Assembly: GCA_017407125.1 (NCBI GenBank)
Contig: JAFQXE010000038.1
Coordinates: 164,936-228,935 of the forward strand
DNA length: 64,000 nucleotides
Reading direction: 5' to 3'
From: Thermoguttaceae bacterium
GTDB taxonomy: Bacteria > Planctomycetota > Planctomycetia > Pirellulales > Thermoguttaceae
The translations under genes and the position numbers were made by a program. Of this stretch, positions 7,882 through 16,894 are shown piece by piece. The first letter of the stretch is position 1; the number at the start of each line of letters is the position of its first letter. A model generated the notes under the pieces. It was not told where the DNA came from. It ran no database searches and saw nothing but the letters and a program-made list of their open reading frames with translations.

Positions 7882-9297
7882 CTATTCCTTACTCGCCGTC
7901 GAGCCAGCGTCCATGCCGGTTTCCTGCTGGTATTTCTCGAAGTCGTCGACGCCGTAGTACGTCTTGACAAGCCAGCGAATAACCGGGCGGTTTTCCGTCT
8001 GAGTATAGACGTTGTCTTTCATCGTCAAGCCGGATCGCCAGTCGTTGTCCATGCGGAGGCAGACTTCCGTTGACCGCAAAAAGCGGTTGTTGGCAACGAC
8101 GAAGTCCTTTGTCTGGGCGGTGTTGCTGTAGAACATCAAATGGGCGCCGTTGATGTCCGGTCGCTGATTGTGCGCCCAGCCGTAGCCGGCGTCGTAACAG
8201 TCGTTGTCGACAAACTGAACGTTTTCTGTAATCTGAGCGCTGTCGCCGTTCCAGTATTCAAAGGAGTACTCGGCAAAGGAAATGACGTTTTTCGTCCAGA
8301 GGATGTTGCGTTCAATCGACTTGTGGGGAGAGTCGGCGGCAGCGCGTCCTTGGTTGGTCAGCGCCGCGTCGTAAATCTGATAGACCAGATTCCCGACGAT
8401 TTTCATGTCTTCGGCGCAGCTCCAGAATTCGATCCCGTTTCCAAACCGAACGGGACGTCCGTTCTCCGTTGTGAACTGATGTCCGCCGCCGATAAACGAG
8501 ACGCGGCAGTTCTGAATCGTAATCCGCTTGACAGATCCGCCGCCGATGCCGTGCGCTGCGGCGTAGGCGATAGCCAGATTCTCGTAAACGATATCGTGAC
8601 AACCGCCCTGATCGATTGCGTGTTTGCGCAACGCCATTTCAAACATCGGACAGTCCGCCGTCGGGTTGCCCTGATGGTAAATGTAAACGCGGTGATCTTC
8701 CGGGTTGTAGTAGTAATCGTGCGGCTGCTTGAGGTTGTCCAGCGACCACTTTTTCACGCCGCAAAGCAGATGGTCGGAGTTGATCTCTTTCCCGTACGAG
8801 TCGGTAATGGCAAAGATGATGTTCCCGACGTCGCAAGGAAAATAGAGCGGATCGGACGGGTCGACTTCTTTGCTGACCCAAATGTTGGGCTGGATTTCCG
8901 TCCACAGCGACGGGTCGGAATAGTCTTTGGAACAGTAGAATTTCGGCAGCTGGGCGGAATCGAGCAGTTTGCGGCGCTCTTCAGCCGTGAGTTTGTCCGT
9001 CTGCTTGAGTTTCTCGTCTGTTACGCCGTATGCGCCGTAGTAAATGGGCTGACCCGGTTCGCCGCTGTGCGGTCTGAACGTCCCGCGCCACAGTCCCGTT
9101 GACTTGAACAGAACTCGGTCGCCGGGCTGGAACGGGAACGCGTTGACTTTCGCCAGCGTCTGAAACGCCGTCGATTCCGACAAGCCGTCGTTGGAATCCG
9201 AACCGGACTCGCTGTCGACGTAATACGTCGCCGCCTGAACGGAAACTGCAATCTCCGCTAAAAACGCCGCCAAAAATAACAATCGTAAATGCTTCAT
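7882..9297 (-). CDS. Secreted right-handed beta-helix protein
   Basis: The product has 471 residues and a signal peptide (MKHLRLLFLAAFLAEIAVSVQA). The mature part opens with TYYVDSESGSDSNDGLSESTAFQTL and FQPGDRVLFKSTGLWRG, the start typical of pectate-lyase-like parallel beta-helix proteins. Later segments (ENLAIAYAAAHGIGGGSVKRITIQNCRVS, NLVYQIYDAALTNQG, VQFVDNDCYDAGYG) look like successive helix coils with Asn ladders. Such proteins bind or cut polysaccharides outside the cell. No catalytic set could be fixed, so substrate and chemistry are open. It stands alone between two intergenic structures and is probably monocistronic. Confidence 0.75.
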   Translation of the reverse strand: MKHLRLLFLAAFLAEIAVSVQAATYYVDSESGSDSNDGLSESTAFQTLAKVNAFPFQPGDRVLFKSTGLWRGTFRPHSGEPGQPIYYGAYGVTDEKLKQTDKLTAEERRKLLDSAQLPKFYCSKDYSDPSLWTEIQPNIWVSKEVDPSDPLYFPCDVGNIIFAITDSYGKEINSDHLLCGVKKWSLDNLKQPHDYYYNPEDHRVYIYHQGNPTADCPMFEMALRKHAIDQGGCHDIVYENLAIAYAAAHGIGGGSVKRITIQNCRVSFIGGGHQFTTENGRPVRFGNGIEFWSCAEDMKIVGNLVYQIYDAALTNQGRAAADSPHKSIERNILWTKNVISFAEYSFEYWNGDSAQITENVQFVDNDCYDAGYGWAHNQRPDINGAHLMFYSNTAQTKDFVVANNRFLRSTEVCLRMDNDWRSGLTMKDNVYTQTENRPVIRWLVKTYYGVDDFEKYQQETGMDAGSTASKE

Positions 9298-9445
9298 CGT
9301 TTGACTCCGTAAGTGAATAAAAGGTCATGTAAATGGTTTGCGAAATCGCAACCGCCTTTGTACAGAATCTGATTGTATCATATAATTATTTAAATAGAAA
9401 CCCCCGGGGGAGACTGGTTTCATGAAAATTTTCGATTAGATACAA

Positions 9446-9482
9446 AAAAACGAGACGTTCGGAAACCAAACGTCTCGTTTCT
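9446..9482. terminator. Terminator after the RND efflux operon
   Basis: AAACGAGACGTT and AACGTCTCGTTT flank a short loop, with an A tract on one side and T-rich sequence on the other. It lies about 25 bases past the stop of the RND permease and serves the minus strand. Confidence 0.8.
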
Positions 9483-9507
9483 TTTGAAATCTCGTCAAGC
9501 AAAACAA

Positions 9508-12500
9508 TTACATGAAGTTCTGCGGCGGCTGGGAATTGTCGACTACTCTGCGGGAGAACGTTCTCTGGAACCATTCTCGAGTACTCTGGCAGATGGCGTA
9601 CAGCGGCGGAATAAACGCAATGCCGACGACCGTCGCCAAAAGCATGCCGGAGAAAGTGGTAACGCCAATAGCGCGACGGCTTGCAGCGCCGGCGCCAGCG
9701 GCGATAACCAACGGCAAAACGCCCAAAATGAACGACCAAGCTGTCATTAAAACCGCGCGGAATCGCATGCCTGCCGCGGTAATAGCGGAATCGTAAACCG
9801 ACTTCCCGCTGGCGCGCTGTTCTTTGGCAAACTCGACCATCAAAATGGCGTTTTTACTTGCCAAGCCGATTAACATGATCAACCCCAGCTGGGCGTAAAT
9901 ACTCAACGGGTATTGCCAAATCATCAACCCGATAAGAGCGCCTAACGTCGCAACGGCGGTTGACATCATAACCGGCATGGGAATCGTCCACGATTCGTAC
10001 TGGGCGACAAGGAACAGGTATCCGAAGGTAAGAGCCAAGGCGATTAACATGCCAATCTTGCCCTGGTTTTGACGTTCCTGATAGCTCATATCGACGTATT
10101 CAATATGATAGCCCGTCGGGAGCGGGAACGCGTCCAGTTCCGCCATCAGGTCGCCGGTGCTCTTGCCCGGCATGACTTTTGTATTGAAGTCAGCGCACAT
10201 CTGCTGGTTGAATCGCAAAATTCGCTGCGGGCCGACCGTGTACTTAACCGTACCCAGCGAGCTGAACGGAATCGACTCGCCCCGGACGTTTGAAACGTTG
10301 AGGTTGTTGATGTCGTCCAGAATGGAGCGTTCGTTACTGATGGACTGGATCTGAACTTTGAACGTGTACCCGCCGATGTTGAAGTCGTTGACGTAATACG
10401 ACGCCAGCTTGGCCTGCAGCGTTGAGAACAGCGTTGAAACCGGCACGCCGAGCATTTCCGCCTTGACGCGGTCGATTTCCAGCGTCAGCTGCGGCGTATC
10501 TGCGTTATAAGTTGACTGCCCGTACATGCAAGAGGGGAACAGTTCTTTGTTGTTGATTGCGCCTGTGAACTTTTTCGTCTCCAGGGACAAATCCGCAGAG
10601 TTGATATTGCTGCCCGAGGCGCACAGGTTAAATGTAACGCCGCCGGCAATTCCCAACCCCATAATTGGAGGCGGGACGAACGCCATGCCCTTCGCTTCTG
10701 AAAGCATAGCCATTTCGCCCTGAATCTTTTTCTGAATGGATTCAACCGCCAAATCCGGCGTTTTACGCTCACTCCAGTCTTTCAAACTGACAATCGCAAC
10801 GGCGAGGTTTTCGCCCTGCCCTGCCATGAAACTGAATCCGCAAACGGTAATAATGTTGTTTACGCCGTCAATAGCGCTGACTTTTTTCTGGAATTCGTCC
10901 ATGACTTTTTCCGTTCGCGCCAAAGAGGAACCAGGCGGGAGTTCTATGTGACACAAAACCGCGCCTTTGTCTTCTTCCGGCAAAAGCGAGGATTGAGTGC
11001 GAGTGAAGAACCAGTAATTCAAATACAACACTCCGGCAAACAGAATTACCGCCAGCCACAGGTTTTTCGTCAAAACGCCTGAAACAGAAAGGAAAAGTTT
11101 CTTAAACTGATTCAGGAAGAAGTTAAACGGGGCGAAAAAGAACATCGGTTTGCTCTGTTTGTGAAGAATCAAAACGCACAGCGCCGGAGAGAGCGTTAAC
11201 GCGTTGACGGTCGACAAACACAAAGCGATGCACATCGTAACGGCAAACTGGATGTAAATCTGACCAACCATGCCGCCGTAGAAGCAAATCGGGACGTAAA
11301 TCGCCAGCGTAACGAGCGTCGTAGCGATAACCGGTCCGGTAATTTCCTTCATGGCTTGAATCGTGCCTTCGTACGGCGACTCTCCGCGGTCAAGGTGCGT
11401 CATGACGTTTTCGACAACGACGATCGCGTCGTCAACCAACGAGCCGATAACCAGAATCAAGCCGAACATGGTCAGCGTGTTAATGCTGAATCCCAACGCC
11501 AGCAGGAACGGGAACGTTCCCAACAACGAGACGGGAATGGCGATAGCCGGAATGATGGTTGCGCGCCAGTTCTGAAGGAACAAGTATGTAACGATGACAA
11601 CCAGCGCCAAAGCGATTATCAACGTCCAGACGATTTCTTCCAACGAAATTTTAATGAACTTTGTCGGGTCGTATTCCTGAAAATAATGGACGCCGTCGGG
11701 AAAACGAACGCTCAATTCTTGCAGTCGTTTGCGAATTCCCAGAATCGTATCCAGAGCGTTGGCTTTGTCGAGACGGAAAACCGCCATTGCGACAGACGGT
11801 TTGCCGTTTGTTTTGGCTGAAGCCGCATATCCTTCAGATCCCAATTCGACATTGGCGATGTCGCCCAGTCGAATGACGTTGCCTTTTCCATCGGAACGAA
11901 CGATGATGTTTTTGTATTCTTCCGGGTCGTTAAGACGTCCGTGAACGTTGATTTTGTACTGCATCAAGTCGTTGGAACGTTCAACGCCAACGGAACCGGC
12001 AGCCGCCTGCTGGTTTTGGCTCATAATCGCTTGCGCCACTTCCTGGGGCGAAACGCCAATGGCGGACATACGAAGCGAGTCCAGCCAGATTCGCATACTG
12101 TAGTCGTCCAGAGTAAACACCTGAACGTAGCTGACGCCGTCAACGCGGGCGACTTCGTCTTTGACGTTCATCTTGACGTAGTTCGCCAGCTCGCGCAAGC
12201 TCATTTTATCCGTGTCTGCGGTAAATGAGAACATACCCAAAATATCGGTTGACTGCTTTGTTGTAACAATGCCTCGAGTTCGCACTTCCTGCGGCAAAAC
12301 AGGTTCTGCCAGCTTAACGGCGTTTTGAACGTTGACCTGCGCCATGTCGGAATTGGTTCCGTAGGCGAAGGTCAGGTTGAGCTGATACGAACCGCTGTTG
12401 GTTGACGTGGACGAGTAATACAACAGGTTTTCGACGCTGTTGACCTGGGCTTCAATCGGCGCGGCGACGGTGTCTGCAATAACCTCCGAACTGGCGCCGA

Positions 12501-12651
12501 CGTAGTTGGCTCGAACCGTTACCTGCGGGGGAGCGATTTCCGGATATTCTGCAATCGGAATGTTTGGAATAGCCAAACATCCTGCCAAGACCATCAAAAT
12601 ACTGATGACGATGGCGAATTTCGGTCGGTTAATAAAGAATTTTGAAATCAT
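9508..12651 (-). CDS. RND efflux pump inner-membrane permease, HAE1 family
   Basis: The 1047-residue length is that of AcrB/MexB-type proton-driven exporters. The N-terminus [20 protein letters not shown] with [22 protein letters not shown] is the family signature. Later segments [41 protein letters not shown] and [23 protein letters not shown] show the TM4 aspartates and the other conserved transmembrane blocks. It should form a trimer that exports hydrophobic compounds across both membranes. Its ATG follows the TAA of the adaptor gene with no gap, so the two are translationally coupled. No outer-membrane TolC-like gene is adjacent, so that partner must be elsewhere. Compounds exported cannot be predicted. 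Confidence 0.95.
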   Translation of the reverse strand: MISKFFINRPKFAIVISILMVLAGCLAIPNIPIAEYPEIAPPQVTVRANYVGASSEVIADTVAAPIEAQVNSVENLLYYSSTSTNSGSYQLNLTFAYGTNSDMAQVNVQNAVKLAEPVLPQEVRTRGIVTTKQSTDILGMFSFTADTDKMSLRELANYVKMNVKDEVARVDGVSYVQVFTLDDYSMRIWLDSLRMSAIGVSPQEVAQAIMSQNQQAAAGSVGVERSNDLMQYKINVHGRLNDPEEYKNIIVRSDGKGNVIRLGDIANVELGSEGYAASAKTNGKPSVAMAVFRLDKANALDTILGIRKRLQELSVRFPDGVHYFQEYDPTKFIKISLEEIVWTLIIALALVVIVTYLFLQNWRATIIPAIAIPVSLLGTFPFLLALGFSINTLTMFGLILVIGSLVDDAIVVVENVMTHLDRGESPYEGTIQAMKEITGPVIATTLVTLAIYVPICFYGGMVGQIYIQFAVTMCIALCLSTVNALTLSPALCVLILHKQSKPMFFFAPFNFFLNQFKKLFLSVSGVLTKNLWLAVILFAGVLYLNYWFFTRTQSSLLPEEDKGAVLCHIELPPGSSLARTEKVMDEFQKKVSAIDGVNNIITVCGFSFMAGQGENLAVAIVSLKDWSERKTPDLAVESIQKKIQGEMAMLSEAKGMAFVPPPIMGLGIAGGVTFNLCASGSNINSADLSLETKKFTGAINNKELFPSCMYGQSTYNADTPQLTLEIDRVKAEMLGVPVSTLFSTLQAKLASYYVNDFNIGGYTFKVQIQSISNERSILDDINNLNVSNVRGESIPFSSLGTVKYTVGPQRILRFNQQMCADFNTKVMPGKSTGDLMAELDAFPLPTGYHIEYVDMSYQERQNQGKIGMLIALALTFGYLFLVAQYESWTIPMPVMMSTAVATLGALIGLMIWQYPLSIYAQLGLIMLIGLASKNAILMVEFAKEQRASGKSVYDSAITAAGMRFRAVLMTAWSFILGVLPLVIAAGAGAASRRAIGVTTFSGMLLATVVGIAFIPPLYAICQSTREWFQRTFSRRVVDNSQPPQNFM

Positions 12652-14073
12652 TTATTTCGCGCCTCCGTTCGCAGTTGGAGCCAACTTGACAGCGGGAGCC
12701 GCCATTGAAGGCGCCGCCGATTCAGAATTCTTCCAGTCCGGCGTAATCGGGACGGGCTGAATCTTGCCGTCCGGGCCGGGAACCATCATAATTTTGTGCG
12801 TGCCTTCAGAAACAACGGTTTCTCCAGCTTTAACGCCTGCGTTAATGACCTGCCAGCCGTTGTCGATCGGTCCCAGTTCAACGCGGCGTCGTTCAACCAT
12901 GTTGTTTGGCCCAACGATGTAAACAGTATGCGTTGTACCGTCAAACATAACGGCGGAAACCGGAACGGCGGGGCGGAGGACGTCTTCCTCTTTGGACAGA
13001 GACAGGGTCGCAACGCCTCCCGGACGCAGGATTTCCTTGCTGTTTTTGAACGTCGTCCAAACGTAAAGCGTATTGGTTGTGGCTTGCAGCTGGTTGTCGA
13101 TAAAGGCGATTTCGCCCTCTTCGTCGTACATCTGTCCGTTAGCCAGCTCAATCTTGATTTTGGCTTTCTGTTTTAAGGTATCCAGATTCCCAAACAGCGT
13201 CGTAAAGTCGCGTTCTGAAATGGAGAATCGGAAGTAAATCGGATCCATCTGAACAATCGTTACCATCGGGCCGCTGGACGGGGTGATGAAGTTGCCCAAC
13301 GTATGGTTTACACGCCCGGCGCGACCGGTAATTTCAGAACGAATCGTGCAATGAGAAAGGTCGTCTTCGACAATCTTGATATCCGCTTCGGCGGCTTGCA
13401 GTTCCGCTTCAGCGCTTTTAATTTGAGCCTCGCTGGCTTTATATTCCGCCGTTTGACCGTCCAGCAAACTCTTGGAGTTTTCCATCGTGTCTTTAGCGAC
13501 GACGCTTCCGTTTTCGTACAGTTCTTTATTACGTTCATAGTTGTTTTGAGCGTAACGAAGTCGAGCGCTAACCTGCAGCTGCTGCGCCTTGAGAGACTCG
13601 ATTTTAGCTTTGATCGACTCGATTTTCGCCTTGGCGGCGTCCAGAGTCGCCTGATAACGAATCTTTTCAATTTCAAACAGAACCGCGCCTTTTTCAATCA
13701 GGTCGCCTTCTTTGAACGTCTGTTCTTCAATGTTTCCGGAAACGCGAGCCAGAGTTACAAACTTCTCAATCGGCTCGAACGTCCCGACGTATTTTTTCAG
13801 AATGACGGGTTTGCGTTCCGCAACTTTTGTAACAACGACCTTGGGCGGAGCTTGCGCCGCCATTGCGGCAGCTGGATTTGGAGTGCCTTTTCCTGCCGGG
13901 GCGGCTTGCTTGGCGCCCGGTTGAGCAGTCGGCGCTCCCGGTTTTGCCGGGCTGGCAGCCGCCGGCGCGTTTTTATCTGCCGCAGTCGCCTGCTTGGAAC
14001 CTGTAAATGTACCACAAAGGCACGCTACAGCTATTAAACCAATAATCAGAATCAAACTGATAATACGTTTCAC
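12652..14073 (-). CDS. RND efflux periplasmic adaptor (membrane fusion protein)
   Basis: The 473-residue product is the adaptor partner of the permease downstream. It starts with GTG at 14073, supported by AAGGAG about eight bases upstream. The first residues (MKRIISLILIIGLIAVAC) look like a lipoprotein signal with Cys18 as the lipidated residue. Residues about 30-75 are a Pro/Ala/Gly-rich linker. The rest has a split lipoyl/barrel-sandwich domain (VTLARVSGNIEEQTFKEGD, then GRAGRVNHTLGNFITPSSGP), a long alpha-helical hairpin between them, and a beta-barrel (DPIYFRFSISERDFTTL). The layout matches AcrA/MexA. It probably links the pump to an outer-membrane channel. Confidence 0.93.
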   Translation of the reverse strand: MKRIISLILIIGLIAVACLCGTFTGSKQATAADKNAPAAASPAKPGAPTAQPGAKQAAPAGKGTPNPAAAMAAQAPPKVVVTKVAERKPVILKKYVGTFEPIEKFVTLARVSGNIEEQTFKEGDLIEKGAVLFEIEKIRYQATLDAAKAKIESIKAKIESLKAQQLQVSARLRYAQNNYERNKELYENGSVVAKDTMENSKSLLDGQTAEYKASEAQIKSAEAELQAAEADIKIVEDDLSHCTIRSEITGRAGRVNHTLGNFITPSSGPMVTIVQMDPIYFRFSISERDFTTLFGNLDTLKQKAKIKIELANGQMYDEEGEIAFIDNQLQATTNTLYVWTTFKNSKEILRPGGVATLSLSKEEDVLRPAVPVSAVMFDGTTHTVYIVGPNNMVERRRVELGPIDNGWQVINAGVKAGETVVSEGTHKIMMVPGPDGKIQPVPITPDWKNSESAAPSMAAPAVKLAPTANGGAK

Positions 14074-14304
14074 GAATTTATCTCCTTTTATACGAATTGT
14101 ATAAACTTCGCAGTTTCCCTCAACGAAGGGTATACTACTCTTATTATAGTAATATACCTATTATACATCAGGAATAAATACTTGTCAAGGCGTAATAGTT
14201 AAATTTTTTAAGAATTTTTTGGGGGGAGTTTGGAACAGGACAAAAGAGAATGAGAAGGCATAGGCAATAGAAAAAACTATTGCCTAATGTGCTGCCTTCG
14301 TTTC
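14074..14304. other. Intergenic region with a GGCAATAG hairpin
   Basis: This gap upstream of the efflux operon holds its promoter (AT-rich around 14135-14165, not resolved). At 14260-14288, ATAGGCAATAG and CTATTGCCTAAT pair around an A-rich loop. The units GGCATA and GGCAATA resemble the GGCAGTA heptamers near 25.6 kb, so this may be a short member of that family. No gene is seen. Confidence 0.5.
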
Positions 14305-14367
14305 GGTTCGCCTTCGGCGAACTGCGTAATTCCGCTCCCGTTGGTCGCTTCATTACCGCCTTTCATT
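14305..14367. repeat. 63-bp dispersed intergenic repeat, copy 1
   Basis: It begins with a hairpin (GGTTCGCCTTCGGCGAACTG) and ends TTACCGCCTTTCATT. It matches 41657-41719 at 61 of 63 positions in the same orientation. Both copies lie at the 3' end of a minus-strand gene. Part of it is also present inverted at 63284-63302. Confidence 0.85.
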
Positions 14368-15761
14368 TATTTCGGAATGAATAAATATCCGATCAGCAGG
14401 GCAAACAAAATCCAAAGCCCGGGGTGGATGTCGCGAATTCGGCCTGTGAGCAGTTTTACAATCGGGTACATGAGTAACCCCATCAGGATGCCGTTGGTAA
14501 TAGAGTTGGTATACGTCATGCCGACGATGGTAATAAACGCCGGGGCGGCTTCCGATGTGTCGTTCCAGTCGATATCTTTAACGCATCGGAACATCATGGA
14601 TCCAACAATAATTAAAGCTGGAGCGCAAATCGGGGCGCAGCTTCCCAACGTGGCGACAAACGGAGCGAATGGCAAAGCCAGAAGAAACAAAATCCCCACG
14701 ACAATGGAGGTCAAGCCGGTTCTTCCACCGGATCCAACGCCCGCTGCGCTTTCGACGTACGAGGTTATCGTTGAATGTCCGAAAACCGCGCCGATCATGG
14801 TTCCCAGCCCGTTTGTTACAAAAACGCGTCTGCTGCGGGGGAAGTTTTCTTCGTTGTTTCCCTTGGAAGAATCGTTCCTCGGTAAAACGCCGCCGCCCTG
14901 TAAAACGCCCAGACAAGTGCTGAACGCGCCGAAAAAGTCCAAAAACGCCAAAACCAGCAGCGACGGCCAGAGCTTGTCAAGATGTCGCCAAACGCCGACA
15001 ACGTCCATCGCGCCAACGCCGAGATGTTTGCTGATGTTCACGCCGGGGATGTCAACGATTCCAATAACCGGTCGGGGGTCGGCGGGCATTCCAATAATCC
15101 CGTTGGAAAAAGAGATCAGATGAAACTGGAATGCGGCGAATGAGGATATAATAATCGAAATCAAAAGAGCGCCGGGGACTTTCCAGTACAGCAGCACAAA
15201 CCCGGAAATCAGACCAATTACGCAAACGGCGACTTCCGGCGATAACAGGTTTCCGACTTCCAGACCGTTTTTTGTAACAATCATCAGTCCGCCGTTTTTC
15301 ATGCCGAAAAAGGCGATAAACATCCCCAACGCGACAGCCATCGCGTTTACCATGCTGGGGCTGATTATATTGACCATCGCGGAACACATTTTCAGCGTCG
15401 CCAGTAAAACGAATATCGCGCCGGAAACAAAGACCGTTCCCAGAGCCAACCGCCAAACGTCTTCCGCGCCGACGTGCGACCCGAGCGCCTGAGCGCAAGC
15501 CGGCATAACGCTCAAGACGAGCAGGAAGTTCATGCCCATCCCCGGCGCCAGCGCGATTGGGTATTGCGCCCAAAATCCCATTACAAAGCAGGACAGCGCC
15601 GCCGCAATGCAGGTCGTCGTTACCAGAGCGTTCATATCCATGCCGGTTGGCGTCATTCCTGGCATCGTTCCGCTCATAATAGCAGGCTGAACGCAAATCG
15701 CGTACGCCATCGTGGTAAACGTTACAAATCCGGCGATTATTTCAGTGCGAATGTTTGACAT
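14367..15761 (-). CDS. NCS2 family purine permease (AzgA-like)
   Basis: This is a 464-residue polytopic membrane protein with about 12-14 hydrophobic segments. The N-terminal block EIIAGFVTFTTMAYAICVQPAIMS and the block PIALAPGMGMNFLLVL are characteristic of the AzgA/PbuG branch that imports adenine, guanine or hypoxanthine by proton symport. LALPFAPFVATLGSCAPICAPALIIVGSMM near the C-terminal third also fits. Ligand choice within purines cannot be settled by eye. A tandem heptamer array lies just upstream of its start and a 63-bp dispersed repeat abuts its stop. It is probably transcribed alone. Confidence 0.88.
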   Translation of the reverse strand: MSNIRTEIIAGFVTFTTMAYAICVQPAIMSGTMPGMTPTGMDMNALVTTTCIAAALSCFVMGFWAQYPIALAPGMGMNFLLVLSVMPACAQALGSHVGAEDVWRLALGTVFVSGAIFVLLATLKMCSAMVNIISPSMVNAMAVALGMFIAFFGMKNGGLMIVTKNGLEVGNLLSPEVAVCVIGLISGFVLLYWKVPGALLISIIISSFAAFQFHLISFSNGIIGMPADPRPVIGIVDIPGVNISKHLGVGAMDVVGVWRHLDKLWPSLLVLAFLDFFGAFSTCLGVLQGGGVLPRNDSSKGNNEENFPRSRRVFVTNGLGTMIGAVFGHSTITSYVESAAGVGSGGRTGLTSIVVGILFLLALPFAPFVATLGSCAPICAPALIIVGSMMFRCVKDIDWNDTSEAAPAFITIVGMTYTNSITNGILMGLLMYPIVKLLTGRIRDIHPGLWILFALLIGYLFIPK

Positions 15762-15767
15762 TTTTTA

Positions 15768-15795
15768 GTTGCGAGTTGCGAGTAGCGAGTTGCGA
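15768..15795. repeat. Tandem heptamer array (GTTGCGA type)
   Basis: Four 7-base units: GTTGCGA, GTTGCGA, GTAGCGA, GTTGCGA. It lies between the NCS2 start and the HIT gene stop. The same units occur inverted at 61689 and again at 63180 and 63352. Confidence 0.85.
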
Positions 15796-15801
15796 GAGTG
15801 T

Positions 15802-16320
15802 TTAATTAACCAGTAATTCCCAGAGCGCTTCCAGCGACTGCGGAATGACTTTGACGTCGGCGAAAACCGGCATGAAGTTGGTGTCGCCGTTCCAGCGGGG
15901 GACGATGTGCCAGTGCAGATGCCCCGGTAGCCCAGCTCCGGCAACGCGACCGAGGTTCAGACCAACGTTAAATCCGTCCGGGTTCATGACCGCTTTGATC
16001 TTTTCGATCATTTTTGTTACGGTCTCCATCAGTTCCAGATGCTCTTCCGGGGTCAGCAAAGCAATGTCGCCGACGTGACGTTTCGGCGTAACGAGCAGAT
16101 GTCCGTTGTTGTACGGGTACTTGTTCATCACGACCAGAACGCGTTCTCCAACGTAAACGACGTGCCGTTCTTTTCGATGGGCTTCGTCTGCCAGAGCCTG
16201 ACAGATAAAGCAGCTTTTGTCTGCGCCGGGATAGAAGTTGTCGTCGCTGGGCAGGGGAATCTGCTCCGAATCGAGGGTGTTGATATACGCCATTCGCCAC
16301 GGCGCCCAAAGGTTGTCCAT
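15802..16320 (-). CDS. HIT family nucleotide hydrolase or phosphorylase
   Basis: The product has 172 residues. The histidine triad HLHWHIVPRW lies near residue 137, and the N-terminal half has a CxxC (SCFICQ) as in bacterial FHIT/Ap4A-type proteins. MDNLWAPWRMAYI at the very start is typical of the galactose-1-phosphate-uridylyltransferase-like and Ap4A phosphorylase branch. It should act in the cytoplasm on dinucleoside polyphosphates or nucleotide conjugates. GAGAG six to ten bases upstream supports the ATG at 16320. The start lies 34 bases after the stop of the release-factor-like gene, so the two may be cotranscribed. Confidence 0.88.
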   Translation of the reverse strand: MDNLWAPWRMAYINTLDSEQIPLPSDDNFYPGADKSCFICQALADEAHRKERHVVYVGERVLVVMNKYPYNNGHLLVTPKRHVGDIALLTPEEHLELMETVTKMIEKIKAVMNPDGFNVGLNLGRVAGAGLPGHLHWHIVPRWNGDTNFMPVFADVKVIPQSLEALWELLVN

Positions 16321-16354
16321 GATAATCTCTCTTGAATGAAAAATGTATTTGATA

Positions 16355-16810
16355 TTACTCGAAACCGGTTCGAGAGTATTTTCGAATTTGCGTTGGAGAC
16401 ACGCCCAAGAGTTCCGACGCTTTTTTGACGTCTCCTTTACAGACGTGAAGGACGTCCAGCATCAACGCCAGCAGCGACGGTCGAACCCGGTTGGACTCGT
16501 TGACGCTGATAACGCCATCTCGAACGTACTGTTTCCAAGTCGCCCAGCGCGACGGCTCGATTTGATCCAGCGTCTCAGCGGCACGGTATTCCAAAGCCAA
16601 ATTGAATCGCAGACGTTTAATTGCCTTGAGCCGGTTCTCCTCTTGTGAACGCCGCTCCGACGCCTCCGCCCGAACGCCCGTTGGCTTGTGACGCAGCGAA
16701 ACGCAGGTTTCAACTTTGTTCCGGTGCTGTCCGCCCGGACCGCCGCGTCGACTGCGGTGCGATTCGCACTGTCGATACAGTTCTTCGTCAGGAAGGTCGG
16801 AGTAGTGCAT
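16355..16810 (-). CDS. Peptide chain release factor-like protein with GGQ motif
   Basis: This 151-residue protein has the RF-1/ArfB-type catalytic loop RRGGPGGQHRNKVET (GGQ at residues 26-28), which hydrolyses peptidyl-tRNA in the ribosome. It lacks codon-recognition domains, so it may rescue stalled ribosomes. Unlike ArfB, which ends in a basic tail, the C-terminus reads KKASELLGVSPTQIRKYSR and looks like a Fis-type helix-turn-helix. That extension may contact RNA or DNA; this is inference. Its neighbours are a HIT protein downstream and a tandem GNAT protein upstream. A heptamer hairpin separates it from the latter. Confidence 0.82.
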   Translation of the reverse strand: MHYSDLPDEELYRQCESHRSRRGGPGGQHRNKVETCVSLRHKPTGVRAEASERRSQEENRLKAIKRLRFNLALEYRAAETLDQIEPSRWATWKQYVRDGVISVNESNRVRPSLLALMLDVLHVCKGDVKKASELLGVSPTQIRKYSRTGFE

Positions 16811-16817
16811 GGGAAAA

Positions 16818-16894
16818 AATTAGCAATTGTCAATTAGCAATTATCAATTATTCAGACGCTTGCGTCAATTGCTAATTGCTCATTGCTAATTGCT
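16818..16894. repeat. Facing tandem heptamer arrays (AATTAGC / AATTGCT)
   Basis: The left arm has AATTAGC, AATTGTC, AATTAGC, AATTATC, AATTATT. The right arm has AATTGCT, AATTGCT, CATTGCT, AATTGCT. Between them is GACGCTTGCGTC, itself a palindrome. The arms are inverted, so the whole can fold as a long hairpin. The right arm contains the TAG stop of the GNAT gene. Confidence 0.85.

Noticed and set aside
8140..9102. 320-residue frame opposite the beta-helix gene
   Set aside because: Val/Arg-rich composition, no ribosome site and no motif; the minus-strand protein has a signal peptide and family pattern.
2150..9300. Search for cas1, cas2, csx27 or csx28 near cas13b
   Set aside because: Flanking genes are secreted carbohydrate-type proteins; none fits those families.
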